Origin: Nitrosomonas aestuarii
Lineage (GTDB): Bacteria > Pseudomonadota > Gammaproteobacteria > Burkholderiales > Nitrosomonadaceae
Assembly (NCBI RefSeq): GCF_003046585.1
Contig: NZ_QAAE01000003.1
Coordinates: forward strand, 62,001 to 126,000
Length of the DNA: 64,000 nucleotides
Direction: 5' to 3'
Positions 34,087-43,942 of this stretch are shown one piece after another. Both the position numbers and the translations under genes were made by a program. Below the pieces are notes generated by a model, which saw only the letters and a program-made list of their open reading frames with translations, was not told the origin of the DNA and ran no database searches. The stretch's first letter is position 1; each line of letters opens with the position of its first letter.

Positions 34087-34573
34087 TTCTCAAACAACTT
34101 AGTCAATGACAGATGCAGCGCGCAGGCAATGGCGTAGCCCTTTGGTAGGTAGTATGCCGCGAATATTTTATTGACGTCATAGGGAATTTTAAACGCAAAA
34201 ATACAAATTTATATGAAAAACGGGTTACCTTAGGAGTAATTAAAAGTGCAATCTTTAGCATGAGGAAATGGTGTGAAGAAGGTATTTCTGGTATCGTAAA
34301 GTTGCAAGGCATATTGGTTTGAAATTTCCGGTATTTTCTTGTGCAAGTTCTGTGCAATATATCCGGTGGGGTCTGTATTATTTAGAATTCTCTGCACTGG
34401 TTGAGTCATTTGATTTGGCTATCTAAAGAACGCGATAAAATTGACTGGTTTTGTTCTCGAACACAAAAAAACGCTTCTTTCTTTATAAAACCTGGATCAG
34501 GCATATTTATTAGATCGGATTGCTTGCCTCTACGTCTGCATGCCTGATTTTTTGCGATAAAAGGAATTCGTTA
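34087..34573. other. Gene-free stretch between hypX and the NIT-GGDEF gene
   Basis: No gene is supported; short minus-strand frames lack ribosome-binding sites and recognisable content. The sequence is AT-rich towards the right end, where AAAGGAATTCGTTA supplies the ribosome-binding site of the next gene. Confidence 0.4.
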
Positions 34574-37024
34574 ATGTACCGCCACATCCAACGATGGCTG
34601 AACAACATTGGTGTTCGTAATAAACTCATTCTTTATGTGACTATTCCAATTATCGCAATCCTTTTTTTTGCGATTTCTGGCGCTGCGGAGAAGTACCAGT
34701 ACTACAAAAATAGCAGGCATACTTACATTTTTTTGTCCATGGTAATCAAGCTTGATAACCTGATATTCGAAATGCAGAAAGAGCGTGGGATCAGTACGGG
34801 CCTTATCGAAACCGGTTCTACATTCTTTCAAAAAGAAATAAATGCTCAGCGCGAATTGACTAACAGCGCACTGCGCAGCTATCTCCAACAAAAGAAAGAT
34901 ATTGATTTCAATTTTATAAATGGCGACGCAAATGAACTATCTTCTGATCTGGACAAATCGTTATATGCGCTCCCGGTAATTCGAAGTAACATTGATTCAG
35001 TGAACTTTGGTAATACGATTGAAAAATTTTCTGCTTTAAATGCACAGGGCATTAACTTTATTCGAAATCTGCAACAACTATCAAGTAATCAGAGATTAAA
35101 CAGGTTGATCGACGCCTATAATAACCTACTCTGGTTGCGGGAGCGCGCCGGACAGGAGCGGGCCACATTGATCTGGGTTTTTGCCTCAGGGGAAATTAAT
35201 GCAGACTATTTTCGTCAGATTATTTCCTATATCGAGTCTCAGGAAACTTTGCTGAAAAACTTTGCAATTAAAACGCCGCTTGAATATCGTGACATGCTTC
35301 AACAGCAGCTATCCCACCCTGTAAATGAAAAAGTAACTGAGTTTCGTAATGCGGCCATTAATAAAGTCGTGCGCAACGAGCTATTGAATGAATTACAGTC
35401 TCTCATCGGTTACGGAGGGTTCATATACAATTACAAGAATTACGTCATTAACGGCGATAAAGTCCAGTTGGAGAATATCTTGCATCTTGAAGCACAAGTA
35501 CAAGACCTTTTTAAACGCTTTAAAGATATTCCGGGAATGACTCGAGAAGACCATGTGCACCTGACGGCCATTGAAGAAACATTTGATAATTATTTTAGAA
35601 TGGTCGCCAAGATAACGACCCTGAAGCAGCAGGGAATACCTATTCAAACTATTGATGAGATAACAAAGGTGGATGATACGTCGGCTTTGCAAGCAATTTC
35701 ATATTTTCGCAAGGGGCTGGCCGGGAAAGATGCCGTTGCATGGTGGAAAAATTCCACAGAGCGGATTAACCTGATAAAAGAAGCAAGTGATCAACTTAAA
35801 ATGAGTATTCATGAACAAACTGCTGCCAACATGCATTCGGCGAAGCGCAGTTTGTGGTTGTTCATAAATATTACATTGGTGACCCTGATGTTATCACTTA
35901 TTCTAGGTATTTTAATTATGCGCAGGCTGGTAAGTGAACTCAAAAATATTTCCAGTAGTATGAGAAGAATGTTTATAGAGCATCGGTACGATCAACCGCT
36001 GCTGGTAACTGGAAGGGACGAAGTTGGCATTATGGCACAAACATTCAATCAACTTATGAATGAGCGTCAGAAATTTGAAACAGAATTGCGTCTTTCTGCT
36101 GAGGTTTTTGCAAATCTTACAGAAGCAATCATGATTGCCAATGCTGACAGACAAATAAGTATGGTTAATCCTGCATTTGTCCGGGTCTCCGGTTATTGTA
36201 CGGAAAGGATTTTAGGAGAAGATTTTCTGTTTATGAGTGAAGCCATGGAGGGTGAGGTTGTTGCACGCCAGATGTGGAATAAACTGCTCATTGATTCTCA
36301 TTGGGAAGGTGAGGTCTGGCACAAAAAACCGGATGGCCAGGAATACCTGGTATGGCTGAATGTCAGTGTGGTTAAGGATACAGCGGGTGTGATAACGCAT
36401 TATATCGGCATGTTTACTGATATAACTCAACGCAAGCAATATGAAGAAAGTATCTGGTATCAGGCCAATTTTGATGCCTTGACCAGCTTGCCTAATCGTA
36501 AAATGTGTATGGATCGTTTGTCTGAGGAATTGAAGATTGCAGAGCGTATGAATACACAATTAGCTGTACTCTTCATTGATCTGGATCGATTCAAACAGAT
36601 TAACGATACCTTGGGACATCATGCCGGTGATAATTTATTAATAGAGATAGCAACACGTCTGAAGAATTGCGTACGTAAATCGGATATAGTTGCACGGCTG
36701 GGTGGCGACGAATTTGTCATTATTTTAAAAAATTATAGAATAATTCCCGATATTCTTATGATCTCTGGAAAAATACTTGCAGTTCTATCAGAACGTGTTT
36801 TTCTGAGAGAAAAATCTGAGACATTTACATCCGGTAGTATCGGCATTGCACTTTTTCCCCAGGATGGAAAAGATATCGAAACACTCATGAAGCAGGCGGA
36901 TGCTGCCATGTATCAGTGCAAACAAGCTGGTCGTAATAAGTTTTTGTTTTATAATGATGAGATACAGCGTGCCGTCATGCTGCACATGAAAACAGAACAT
37001 GAGCTACTCAATATTGATCTATAG
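34574..37024 (+). CDS. NIT-HAMP-PAS-GGDEF diguanylate cyclase (nitrate/nitrite-sensing type)
   Basis: The start at 34574 is preferred (AAGGA 9 bases upstream; begins MYRHIQRWLNN), giving 816 residues. An N-terminal TM helix (about 15-36) is followed by a periplasmic NIT domain of about 250 residues with EMQKERGISTGLI and RERAGQERATL, the helices that bind nitrate or nitrite. Then come a second TM (about 425-450), HAMP, PAS (ANLTEAIMIANADRQ) and GGDEF. The active-site GGDEF is intact, and an RKSD inhibitory site lies five residues before it, so product feedback is expected. It likely converts a nitrogen-oxide signal into c-di-GMP, sensible for a nitrite-producing cell. Confidence 0.88.
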   Translation: MYRHIQRWLNNIGVRNKLILYVTIPIIAILFFAISGAAEKYQYYKNSRHTYIFLSMVIKLDNLIFEMQKERGISTGLIETGSTFFQKEINAQRELTNSALRSYLQQKKDIDFNFINGDANELSSDLDKSLYALPVIRSNIDSVNFGNTIEKFSALNAQGINFIRNLQQLSSNQRLNRLIDAYNNLLWLRERAGQERATLIWVFASGEINADYFRQIISYIESQETLLKNFAIKTPLEYRDMLQQQLSHPVNEKVTEFRNAAINKVVRNELLNELQSLIGYGGFIYNYKNYVINGDKVQLENILHLEAQVQDLFKRFKDIPGMTREDHVHLTAIEETFDNYFRMVAKITTLKQQGIPIQTIDEITKVDDTSALQAISYFRKGLAGKDAVAWWKNSTERINLIKEASDQLKMSIHEQTAANMHSAKRSLWLFINITLVTLMLSLILGILIMRRLVSELKNISSSMRRMFIEHRYDQPLLVTGRDEVGIMAQTFNQLMNERQKFETELRLSAEVFANLTEAIMIANADRQISMVNPAFVRVSGYCTERILGEDFLFMSEAMEGEVVARQMWNKLLIDSHWEGEVWHKKPDGQEYLVWLNVSVVKDTAGVITHYIGMFTDITQRKQYEESIWYQANFDALTSLPNRKMCMDRLSEELKIAERMNTQLAVLFIDLDRFKQINDTLGHHAGDNLLIEIATRLKNCVRKSDIVARLGGDEFVIILKNYRIIPDILMISGKILAVLSERVFLREKSETFTSGSIGIALFPQDGKDIETLMKQADAAMYQCKQAGRNKFLFYNDEIQRAVMLHMKTEHELLNIDL

Positions 37025-37050
37025 TCAGTCCTCTGTGCGATGGGCTGACT
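37023..37050 (+). terminator. Hairpin after the GGDEF gene
   Basis: AGTCAGTCC (37023-37031) pairs with GGGCTGACT (37042-37050) with one G-U pair, overlapping the stop codon region. No T-run follows, so it may be a weak or Rho-assisted terminator. Confidence 0.4.
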
Positions 37051-37106
37051 GCCAACCAGACTACACGGTTTTCCAATTGGATATTTTCTTTTGGCTATAA
37101 CTTTGG

Positions 37107-37379
37107 CTATATCAATTGCTCGGGTAATCCCCCCGAAAAATAACCGAAGTCAAAAGTAGAATTTTCTTGTAATTTATAGACAGTAGGTTCTACAATGAAG
37201 AGACCAAAAACCTCAGCACCGGATCTTTCCAGCCAATCGGCCGTCATCTTATTATCTTTGCTCATGCCGCTCTGGGCAGCGTGGGCGGGCTTTATCTCAT
37301 AGAATATTTTTTGGCCGCGGCATGATGCCAGTTGAAAGTTGTTCGATGGAGAAGATAGTAAATTTGCAGCGTTGATAGG
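37107..37379 (-). pseudogene. Fragment of a PD-(D/E)XK/VRR-NUC-like nuclease
   Basis: This frame has no start codon near its beginning but is open for 90 codons. It translates to coding-like sequence containing KIFYEIKPAHAAQSGMSKDN and MTADWLERSGAEVFGLFIVE. The E-x-K followed by a conserved helix and an AEVFG strand is the tail of a VRR-NUC/PD-(D/E)XK fold. The upstream half is missing: the frame begins at a stop just after the end of phoB. Probably a decayed gene. Family assignment is tentative. Confidence 0.45.
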
Positions 37380-37385
37380 TTAGCG

Positions 37386-38129
37386 TCAGGATTGTTGATG
37401 CTCTTCTTCAGGATTCATTTCATATTCGCTTGAGAAACGATAACCCGTTCCCCTGACGGTCTGCACCAGGTCTTCTTTGCCGATTTTTTCCAATACCTTG
37501 CGTAAACGGCGGATATGGACATCGACGGTTCGATCTTCGATGAAAACATGATCACCCCAGATGCGATCCAGTAACTGTGTGCGGGTATAGACACGCTCTT
37601 TGTGCGCCATGAGAAAATGGAGTAGGCGAAACTCAGTGGGGCCGAGTTTAACTTCGGTCAGCTCGGCAGATGTATCGTTCAGATATGCAAATACACGGTG
37701 TTTGGTAGGGTCGATTTTGACTCCACCGGCTTCTATAATTTCATCAGATATTTCAGGCACGCGCCGGCGCAATACCGCTTTGATACGGGCAATCAGTTCG
37801 CGGGGGGAGAATGGTTTGGTAATATAGTCGTCCGCACCGGCTTCCAGGCCGGAAATTTTGTCATCCAACTCAACCTTGGCCGTTAACATGATGATCGGGA
37901 TGGCTTGTGTGCGCGAATTGCGCCGCAGTTGGCGGGCGAATTCAATGCCACTCGAGTTAGGCAGCATCCAGTCGAGTAGCACCAGATCCGGCAAGACATT
38001 GTTGACCATGACAGTCGCCTGTTCAGCATTTGCCGCACAGACCGGCGCCAGGCCGGACTTTTTTAAATTGTAGGAAATTAGTTCCTGTATTGCCGGTTCA
38101 TCTTCTACGACCAGTACGGTTATAGACAT
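37386..38129 (-). CDS. phoB: Phosphate-regulon response regulator PhoB
   Basis: 247 residues. The receiver domain has the acidic pair Glu9/Asp10, the phosphoacceptor Asp53 (LVLLDWMLP) and Lys105 (ITKPF). An OmpR/PhoB winged helix follows, with GPTEFRLLHFLMAHKERVYTR, RTVDVHIRRLRKVLE and RGTGYRFS. It would activate genes for phosphate acquisition. No phoR kinase adjoins it; downstream lies only a nuclease fragment. A PHO-box-like sequence about 125 bases upstream suggests autoregulation. Confidence 0.88.
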   Translation of the reverse strand: MSITVLVVEDEPAIQELISYNLKKSGLAPVCAANAEQATVMVNNVLPDLVLLDWMLPNSSGIEFARQLRRNSRTQAIPIIMLTAKVELDDKISGLEAGADDYITKPFSPRELIARIKAVLRRRVPEISDEIIEAGGVKIDPTKHRVFAYLNDTSAELTEVKLGPTEFRLLHFLMAHKERVYTRTQLLDRIWGDHVFIEDRTVDVHIRRLRKVLEKIGKEDLVQTVRGTGYRFSSEYEMNPEEEHQQS

Positions 38130-38251
38130 GAGAGAAGCTCCATCAGATTGTTATAACTGACCAAAGTATTTTAGGGACTCTAAAATCAACAAATTTATGT
38201 GATTATTCACTTAAATCTCAGTTAACTTTCCAAGAATGCTATAAAAATTAG

Positions 38252-38269
38252 GTTACAATTTTGTGACAA
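38252..38269 (-). promoter_or_regulatory. PHO-box-like element upstream of phoB
   Basis: On the minus strand the site reads TTGTCACAAAATTGTAAC. It agrees with the classical CTGTCATAAAACTGTCAC at 14 of 18 positions and keeps the two 7-base half-sites separated by an AT-rich 4-mer. It points towards phoB and starts about 125 bases ahead of its ATG. Confidence 0.5.
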
Positions 38270-38355
38270 TTGAAGAAAATTTGTAATAATTGATAATAAT
38301 ACCCGATTATTTCCGATAAAGATCGCGTGTAGTATTCGTAGAAAGCTGTAGGAAA

Positions 38356-39033
38356 TTAAGGCAGCATAATAGAGAAACAACCGCCGCCATTGAGTCCGTC
38401 ATTGCTGGTGGAGATATAACCGGATTTCCCGTTATTCTGATGCATTTCAGCAGCAATGCTGGAAAAATAAAGTCCAAGCCCTGTACTGCTGGAATTGAAA
38501 TTGAATTTTTTCTGTTGACTGCAGAATGGCGTTAACAACATCTCATCGGAAAAACCAAAGCCATCATCTTTAATTTGTAAAATAAGGGTGTTACTTTCCT
38601 GTCGAGCGCTGATTTCAATTTTTGATTTTGCATGCATGTATAAATTATTCATGATATTGGTCAAAACGCCATTGATGAGATCACAGTCGATATACCAATA
38701 CAAATCATCTGTACAGTCCACTGTGAGTGTGATGTTTTTGAGAGCAAACAGGGATGTATACTGGTCAATTGCTTCATCGAGAAACTCCTTGATCCCGGTT
38801 TCCATGAGATTGGGGAAATATTGTGATTGATTAATACGATACAAGACCAGTAATTGAATCAGATGATTATTAATGCGTTTCCCCTGATATTGCAATTGCT
38901 CCAGTTCGGTTTTATTTTCTGCATTAACCGTGGTATTGCTGATTGCATCAATATTATTGATCAATATGTTGAGCGCGTTTTTTATATCGTGAACAGCACT
39001 GGCCAGCACAGTTGAAAAATTGATTGTTTTCAT
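38356..39033 (-). CDS. Sensor-less histidine kinase
   Basis: 225 residues. An H-box-like helix has His15 (ASAVHDIKNALNIL), then dimerisation helices and a HATPase_c domain with an N box (LTNIMNNLYMHA), G1 box DDGFGFSDEML and G2 box STGLGLYFSS. There is no membrane segment or sensory domain, so it is cytoplasmic and must take its signal from a partner. It follows the TPR response regulator gene by 24 bases on the same strand, forming a likely two-component pair. Confidence 0.8.
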   Translation of the reverse strand: MKTINFSTVLASAVHDIKNALNILINNIDAISNTTVNAENKTELEQLQYQGKRINNHLIQLLVLYRINQSQYFPNLMETGIKEFLDEAIDQYTSLFALKNITLTVDCTDDLYWYIDCDLINGVLTNIMNNLYMHAKSKIEISARQESNTLILQIKDDGFGFSDEMLLTPFCSQQKKFNFNSSSTGLGLYFSSIAAEMHQNNGKSGYISTSNDGLNGGGCFSIMLP

Positions 39034-39057
39034 GGTTGTCCTTTTATGATGATTGTT

Positions 39058-40677
39058 TCAAGCTGCCTGACTGCTTAAATCTTCAACGAGTTTAATCAAC
39101 TGAAAGTACTTCTGATTATGGGGATCGATTTTATGACCCTGTTCGAGAAGTGTTTTGGATAATGAAAAATATTTGCCGGTATCGCCTGTTTTCTTCATTT
39201 GCTGGATCATTGAGTAGGCAGCATTAAAATTAATCGTTGCATTGTTTGGCAGGCCTTTAGCTGCCTGAATAAAGAAATCAATCGATTGTTCCAGTTTGCC
39301 ATCCTGAGCCAACTTTACGCCCTCATTATTGATTCTAATAATTTCTTTTTTTGTGTTTTGAATGATTGCATTGCCTTCTTCGGATCTGCCCGCTTTTTCG
39401 TAAATATCTCTGACCTGATTCATCAATTGTTCATTTTCAGAGTGATTGTTGACCAGTTGTTTGATAACGTTAATTGCCAATTCAGGATTATCAAGTGCCA
39501 GGCAATTTTTAGTGATGTCCAGTGCGGCTTCCGTACTGATCTCCTCTGATTGCGAATTTATTAGTTTTAATACAGTTTCAAGGTTTTTTCTGCATTTTTC
39601 GAGTTCATTGGTTTCACGATACAGAACTGAACTGGCTAGCGCCGTATGGAATCGGGCTTCGGGATTGTTTTTAAAATTCTTTTGTATATTTTCAATTGAT
39701 TTGGACGCTTCTTCTGTTTTGCCTTGTTTTATCATGGATTTAATCAGACCGGAACAATCGGCCATACTGCTAAGACAGGAGTGCTTGCATTCATTTATGG
39801 CATATTCGTATGCTTTCTCGGCAACATCATAGGCACCGTTTATGAGTGCAATAGCTGCTAACTTTCGTTGTCTGACAGGTGATTTGGGCGATCTTCGAAT
39901 TGCCTGCTGCAGTATATTTTGACTGTTCTCCAATTCGCCCTGTTTTTCCAGCGTGCTGGCAAGCCAGTCCAGTGCATTTACATTTGCGGGGTTGTCTTTG
40001 AGCAGCAATTTAAATTGCGTTTCTGCTTCAGAATAATTTCCTTTTTGAAAATATACCTGTCCAAGAGACTGTCTTACCCAGGGTATATTTCTTTCTTTCA
40101 GAAGTGATGTGTAAAAATTTTCGGCGTCATTCAGGCGACCGAGCTTTTTGAGTAACTCACCCTTTGTTCTCAGAACTTCCATCTGGCCAGTCGGACTCTC
40201 CTGAAGTCTTTGCTCGCATAATGTAATGGCTTTGGAATAATTTTTATCGTAAATGGCAGTAGCTATATTGTCGAGTTGAGCTTTTTTTCGGGAAGCCTTT
40301 TCCAGGCGTTTCTGTAATTGTGAAGGTGTAAAAGGTTTGGAAATGTAATCATCCGGTAAAAAATCGATGGCTCCCATGACCATTGCAGACGTGTTCTCCG
40401 CTGTAATCATGATAAATGTTGCATTGTATTTTAACAGGTCACGATGGCGAGCTTCTTCCAGAACTTGTTGACCATCTTTTCCGTCCCCGAGCTTGTAATC
40501 ACACAGCACAATATCAAAACACTGCTTTTCAAGTAATTCGATGGCTTCCTCGCCATTTTTGGCCATTGTGATTTTTTGCGGCATCAAAGGTGAGAGTATT
40601 TCGCGTATAAGCAAGCGCATTTTGTCGAAATCATCAACGATTAGAACTGATTTGTTTTTTAGATTCCAGATATTCAT
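39058..40677 (-). CDS. Response regulator with TPR output region
   Basis: The ATG at 40677 is preferred to a TTG at 40704. The product (539 residues) begins with a receiver domain: DD at 15-16, phosphoacceptor Asp60 (IVLCDYKLGDG) and Lys in ISKPFTPSQL. From about residue 135 to the end it is built of TPR helices (EAETQFKLLLKDNPANVNAL and similar), a protein-interaction surface rather than a DNA-binding domain. It is cotranscribed with the sensor-less histidine kinase that follows. Target unknown. Confidence 0.82.
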   Translation of the reverse strand: MNIWNLKNKSVLIVDDFDKMRLLIREILSPLMPQKITMAKNGEEAIELLEKQCFDIVLCDYKLGDGKDGQQVLEEARHRDLLKYNATFIMITAENTSAMVMGAIDFLPDDYISKPFTPSQLQKRLEKASRKKAQLDNIATAIYDKNYSKAITLCEQRLQESPTGQMEVLRTKGELLKKLGRLNDAENFYTSLLKERNIPWVRQSLGQVYFQKGNYSEAETQFKLLLKDNPANVNALDWLASTLEKQGELENSQNILQQAIRRSPKSPVRQRKLAAIALINGAYDVAEKAYEYAINECKHSCLSSMADCSGLIKSMIKQGKTEEASKSIENIQKNFKNNPEARFHTALASSVLYRETNELEKCRKNLETVLKLINSQSEEISTEAALDITKNCLALDNPELAINVIKQLVNNHSENEQLMNQVRDIYEKAGRSEEGNAIIQNTKKEIIRINNEGVKLAQDGKLEQSIDFFIQAAKGLPNNATINFNAAYSMIQQMKKTGDTGKYFSLSKTLLEQGHKIDPHNQKYFQLIKLVEDLSSQAA

Positions 40678-40992
40678 AGATGCGTTAGTTTGTTGTGATA
40701 ACAATCGGTAATTACGTCAATCATTGTGAATGTTTATCGGCCGTAGCTTCTTTTTCTTAATTTCTTCTTTATTTATCGATAAATAATTAAAGACCGGGCG
40801 GTTATCGGTAATCAATGAATCAGCTCTCTACCACCTTATTAAATAGCTATATGTAAATTCATTTGTGTGTCATGAAAATGAAACATTTGCTGAGTAGCAT
40901 GCAGGCATATTGATCAAACATGACAATGTGCTGTTAATAAATACAACATATATGGCTGTTTGATTGCGTTATAAGTTACTGATAAAAAAATT
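40678..40992. other. Divergent regulatory region between the TPR regulator and the TonB operon
   Basis: About 315 bases without a gene, AT-rich. It contains the palindrome TTTATCGATAAA and must carry promoters for both directions. I looked for a Fur box for the TonB operon and did not find a convincing one. Confidence 0.4.
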
Positions 40993-41769
40993 ATGTTGAA
41001 ATATTCGTGGAAGGCTCCTTTTCTTTTATTCGTGCTAAGCATGTCGATATGGCTCGCACCGATGGCTGTGGTAGACGCCGCCAATCTTGGAAACCTGGCG
41101 AAATCTTTAGCGAAGATACGAGGCGAGGTTGAATCGCTTCAGACTGAACTTGATCTTGAGAAAGAAAAGCACGCGAGCAGAATTACTTCTTTATCGTCCC
41201 AGTTAGCAGATTTGAGTGTGGAAGAAAGAAGGCAAAAAACGGCTATCGAAAAACTCGAGCACACACTTGCAAAACTATCGGAAGCATCTTCGCAGGCAGA
41301 ACATTCCGGTGAACAGTTAAAACCTGTTTTGCTGAAAGTGCTGGCGAGCTATAAACAATATGTGCTGACCGGGTTCCCATTCAAAGTAGATGATCGCATC
41401 CAGGCCATTGAATCTCTTGTGAACAATATAGAAAATCAATTGGTTGATCCGAATAAAGCAGTTAATCAGGCATGGGCATTAATTGAAGATGAAATTCGTT
41501 TGAGCAAAGAAAATGGTCTTTATCAACAAACTATCTCACTGGACGGAGAGAAAGTGCTCGCAGATGTGGCAAAGCTGGGAACAGTATTTCTTTTCTTTCA
41601 GACCCGGGACAACAGGGCAGGGGTAGCCAGGCAATCGGATGAGCATGGCTGGAAATTTGAGGCGATCAATGCAACGGGTGACATCGAGCGTATTGCAAAG
41701 CTGTTTGACGCATTAAAAAAACAAATTCGTCAAGGTTATTTTGAATTACCAAATCCACTCAGAAAATGA
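40993..41769 (+). CDS. DUF3450 protein of a TonB energising operon
   Basis: 258 residues. A signal peptide (cleavage near VVDAAN) is followed by a long coiled coil (about 35-110, IRGEVESLQTELDLEKEKH) and a C-terminal domain with SYKQYVLTGFPFKVDDRI. This is the DUF3450 periplasmic family that always opens operons of the TtpC-ExbB-ExbD-TonB type in proteobacteria. The exact role is unknown; it probably bridges inner-membrane motor and outer-membrane receptor. Its stop overlaps the next gene by 4 bases. Confidence 0.85.
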   Translation: MLKYSWKAPFLLFVLSMSIWLAPMAVVDAANLGNLAKSLAKIRGEVESLQTELDLEKEKHASRITSLSSQLADLSVEERRQKTAIEKLEHTLAKLSEASSQAEHSGEQLKPVLLKVLASYKQYVLTGFPFKVDDRIQAIESLVNNIENQLVDPNKAVNQAWALIEDEIRLSKENGLYQQTISLDGEKVLADVAKLGTVFLFFQTRDNRAGVARQSDEHGWKFEAINATGDIERIAKLFDALKKQIRQGYFELPNPLRK

Positions 41770-43277
41770 AAAAGAATTTTTTGTTGTTTTTAACGCTGGC
41801 GTTTTCAGCTGTTATAGTTTTTGCTTCAGTTTCAACCCATGCTGAGGAATCAGTAAATGCAGAGACGGTGTCGCCGGCAAACGGACCGACGCCTGCAGCA
41901 GCTACAAATTCGCAACAGCAATCACCTGCACAGGAAAAAATAAACCTGGAAACCGCTTATAAACGCGAGTATGCATTTCTTGAGGCACAGAAAAGAGAAC
42001 TGATCGAACGTTTGAAAAAATATCAGTCGAGTATACAAAGTGAAGAGCGCGGTCTCAGCAATAAGATTAGTGTACTCGAACGCGGTTCCATTGAACGTTC
42101 CGCTAAGATTGATCAACTGAATACATTGCTGGCCGAAGCGGAACGGGACGAAGCAGCGGTATTTGAACGAAGTGATGCATTGGAAATTACGTATGCACAG
42201 GCGGAAGCGACACTAAAAAATCACGAAATAACAGTACCTGCGTCATTAATGGAGATGCGTGGGGCTGACCCTACTAAAGTGGGATATATATTTAATCAGG
42301 CTTTATCACTGATTCGGGAACTCGGTATGATCCAGACCGAACAAGGCACCTTCTTTCTTGAAAATGGCAAACAGACTCAAGGTGAAATTATTCGTTTAGG
42401 TAACATCGCTGCCTATGGTGTCAGTCCAGAAGGCAGCGGCAGCCTGGTCCCGGCAGGTGGTGGTGATTTTAAAATCTGGAGAGAACCCAGTGCGGATAGC
42501 GCGATAGCACTGAGTAAAAACCAGCAGCCAGAATTACTACAGCTGTTTCTCTTCGAATCGCGCACCCAGGCCATTGATGAAATGGCTGAAAAAACCATCA
42601 TCGAAGTTATCCATTCGGGCGGCATTATCGGCTGGGTGATTGTCGGACTTGGTGGATTCGTGTTGCTACTGGCATGCATTCGAATTTATTTGCTGCGTGC
42701 CAACAGTTCAAATACGCACGCACTCTCTGACCAGGTGGTACAGCAGGTGATCGCTGGTGATCTGGAAGCGGCCAAAGAAAGCTCTGAAGCGGGGTCTGCT
42801 GCAATAACCCGTGTTCTGTCCAACACACTGCGTCACCTGAAAGATGACCGCGATCATATGGAAAGTGTTGTGCATGAAGCGATATTACGCGAATCCGGCG
42901 TGCTGGATCGTTTTGGCTCCGCCATTTTAGTGATCGCGTCTGTTTCTCCACTGCTGGGTCTGCTTGGAACCGTTACCGGAATGATAGCGACATTTGACGT
43001 CATCACCGAATTTGGCACCGGAGACCCCAAACTGCTGTCCGGCGGCATTTCCATAGCACTTGTGACAACAAAACTCGGTTTGATTGTGGCTATTCCGGCC
43101 TTATTAGTAGGTTCAGTATTGTCAGCCTGGGCAAGAAATATTAAACGCGATATGGAACATGCGGCGCTCAGAGTGACCAATGCCTTTCTTGGCGCACCGA
43201 TGTCGGACTTACAGACAAGTTCTGCAGAATTATCCGCTAGCAACATGACACCAGCCCTGGGTCATCCATCCAGATAG
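41766..43277 (+). CDS. TtpC-like ExbB/TolQ-domain protein
   Basis: 503 residues. A signal peptide (cleavage near STHA) and a periplasmic coiled-coil region (about 60-260) are followed by a TM helix near 280 (VIVGLGGFVLLLACI) and a C-terminal MotA/TolQ/ExbB proton-channel domain (SPLLGLLGTVTGMIATFDV, then LVTTKLGLIVAIPALLVGS). This matches TtpC of Vibrio-type TonB2 systems, which stabilises and energises the complex. Second gene of the six-gene operon. Confidence 0.88.
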   Translation: MKKNFLLFLTLAFSAVIVFASVSTHAEESVNAETVSPANGPTPAAATNSQQQSPAQEKINLETAYKREYAFLEAQKRELIERLKKYQSSIQSEERGLSNKISVLERGSIERSAKIDQLNTLLAEAERDEAAVFERSDALEITYAQAEATLKNHEITVPASLMEMRGADPTKVGYIFNQALSLIRELGMIQTEQGTFFLENGKQTQGEIIRLGNIAAYGVSPEGSGSLVPAGGGDFKIWREPSADSAIALSKNQQPELLQLFLFESRTQAIDEMAEKTIIEVIHSGGIIGWVIVGLGGFVLLLACIRIYLLRANSSNTHALSDQVVQQVIAGDLEAAKESSEAGSAAITRVLSNTLRHLKDDRDHMESVVHEAILRESGVLDRFGSAILVIASVSPLLGLLGTVTGMIATFDVITEFGTGDPKLLSGGISIALVTTKLGLIVAIPALLVGSVLSAWARNIKRDMEHAALRVTNAFLGAPMSDLQTSSAELSASNMTPALGHPSR

Positions 43278-43288
43278 GAAACGAATCA

Positions 43289-43942
43289 GTGTCTGTCAAT
43301 CTGCATGAATACATTCTGTTGATTAAGGAGCTGTTCGGCGCCGGCGGCTTTGTCATGCCACCGTTATTTTTGTGCGCTCTGCTGCTTTGGTATGGACTGG
43401 GGTACCGCTATTGGACGATGAAGTCAAAGCGTTCCATGTCAATTCATGACATGCTCGATTTTTTTAGTCAAAACATCGATCAATCGCCCCGCAATATCGT
43501 TGAACAGGCCGTTCAGCAGGGACTTGCTTTACGTAATAGAGGCGTTAACAATCTGCGGCGCTACCTTGATGAATTTTTTTATGTTTATCTAAAAGAAATC
43601 AAAAAATTTTCAGTCATGACCAAAACCATTGTTGTGGTATCCCCTTTACTTGGACTGCTTGGAACGGTTATCGGGATGATTGAAACATTTGATTCGCTGG
43701 GATCAATGTCATTATTCACTCAATCTGGCGGTATTGCGGGCGGAATATCGCAGGCATTGATATCCACCCAGACAGGATTGGCAGTCGCAATTCCCGGTAT
43801 GCTGATTCATAGCATGCTGCATAAGAAGCAACAAAAAATCGAGCGGGAGCTATTACAGATCAGAGAACTGCTGTGCACACAGCCAACCCCATTCACTCAG
43901 TCATCACACCTGGCTAATCAGGAAAAAGGTTCTTCATCATGA
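43289..43942 (+). CDS. exbB: ExbB-type proton channel protein
   Basis: 217 residues, GTG start after AGGAAACG. Three TM segments (about 20-40, 110-130, 155-180) are arranged as in ExbB, with the signature VVSPLLGLLGTVIGMIETFD and ISTQTGLAVAIPGMLIHS. It forms the pentameric inner-membrane channel that couples the proton-motive force to TonB. Overlaps exbD by 4 bases (ATGA). Confidence 0.9.
   Translation: MSVNLHEYILLIKELFGAGGFVMPPLFLCALLLWYGLGYRYWTMKSKRSMSIHDMLDFFSQNIDQSPRNIVEQAVQQGLALRNRGVNNLRRYLDEFFYVYLKEIKKFSVMTKTIVVVSPLLGLLGTVIGMIETFDSLGSMSLFTQSGGIAGGISQALISTQTGLAVAIPGMLIHSMLHKKQQKIERELLQIRELLCTQPTPFTQSSHLANQEKGSSS

Noticed and set aside
40678..40992. Fur box for the TonB operon
   Set aside because: Only short AT-rich partial matches were seen; no 19-bp inverted repeat of the Fur type.
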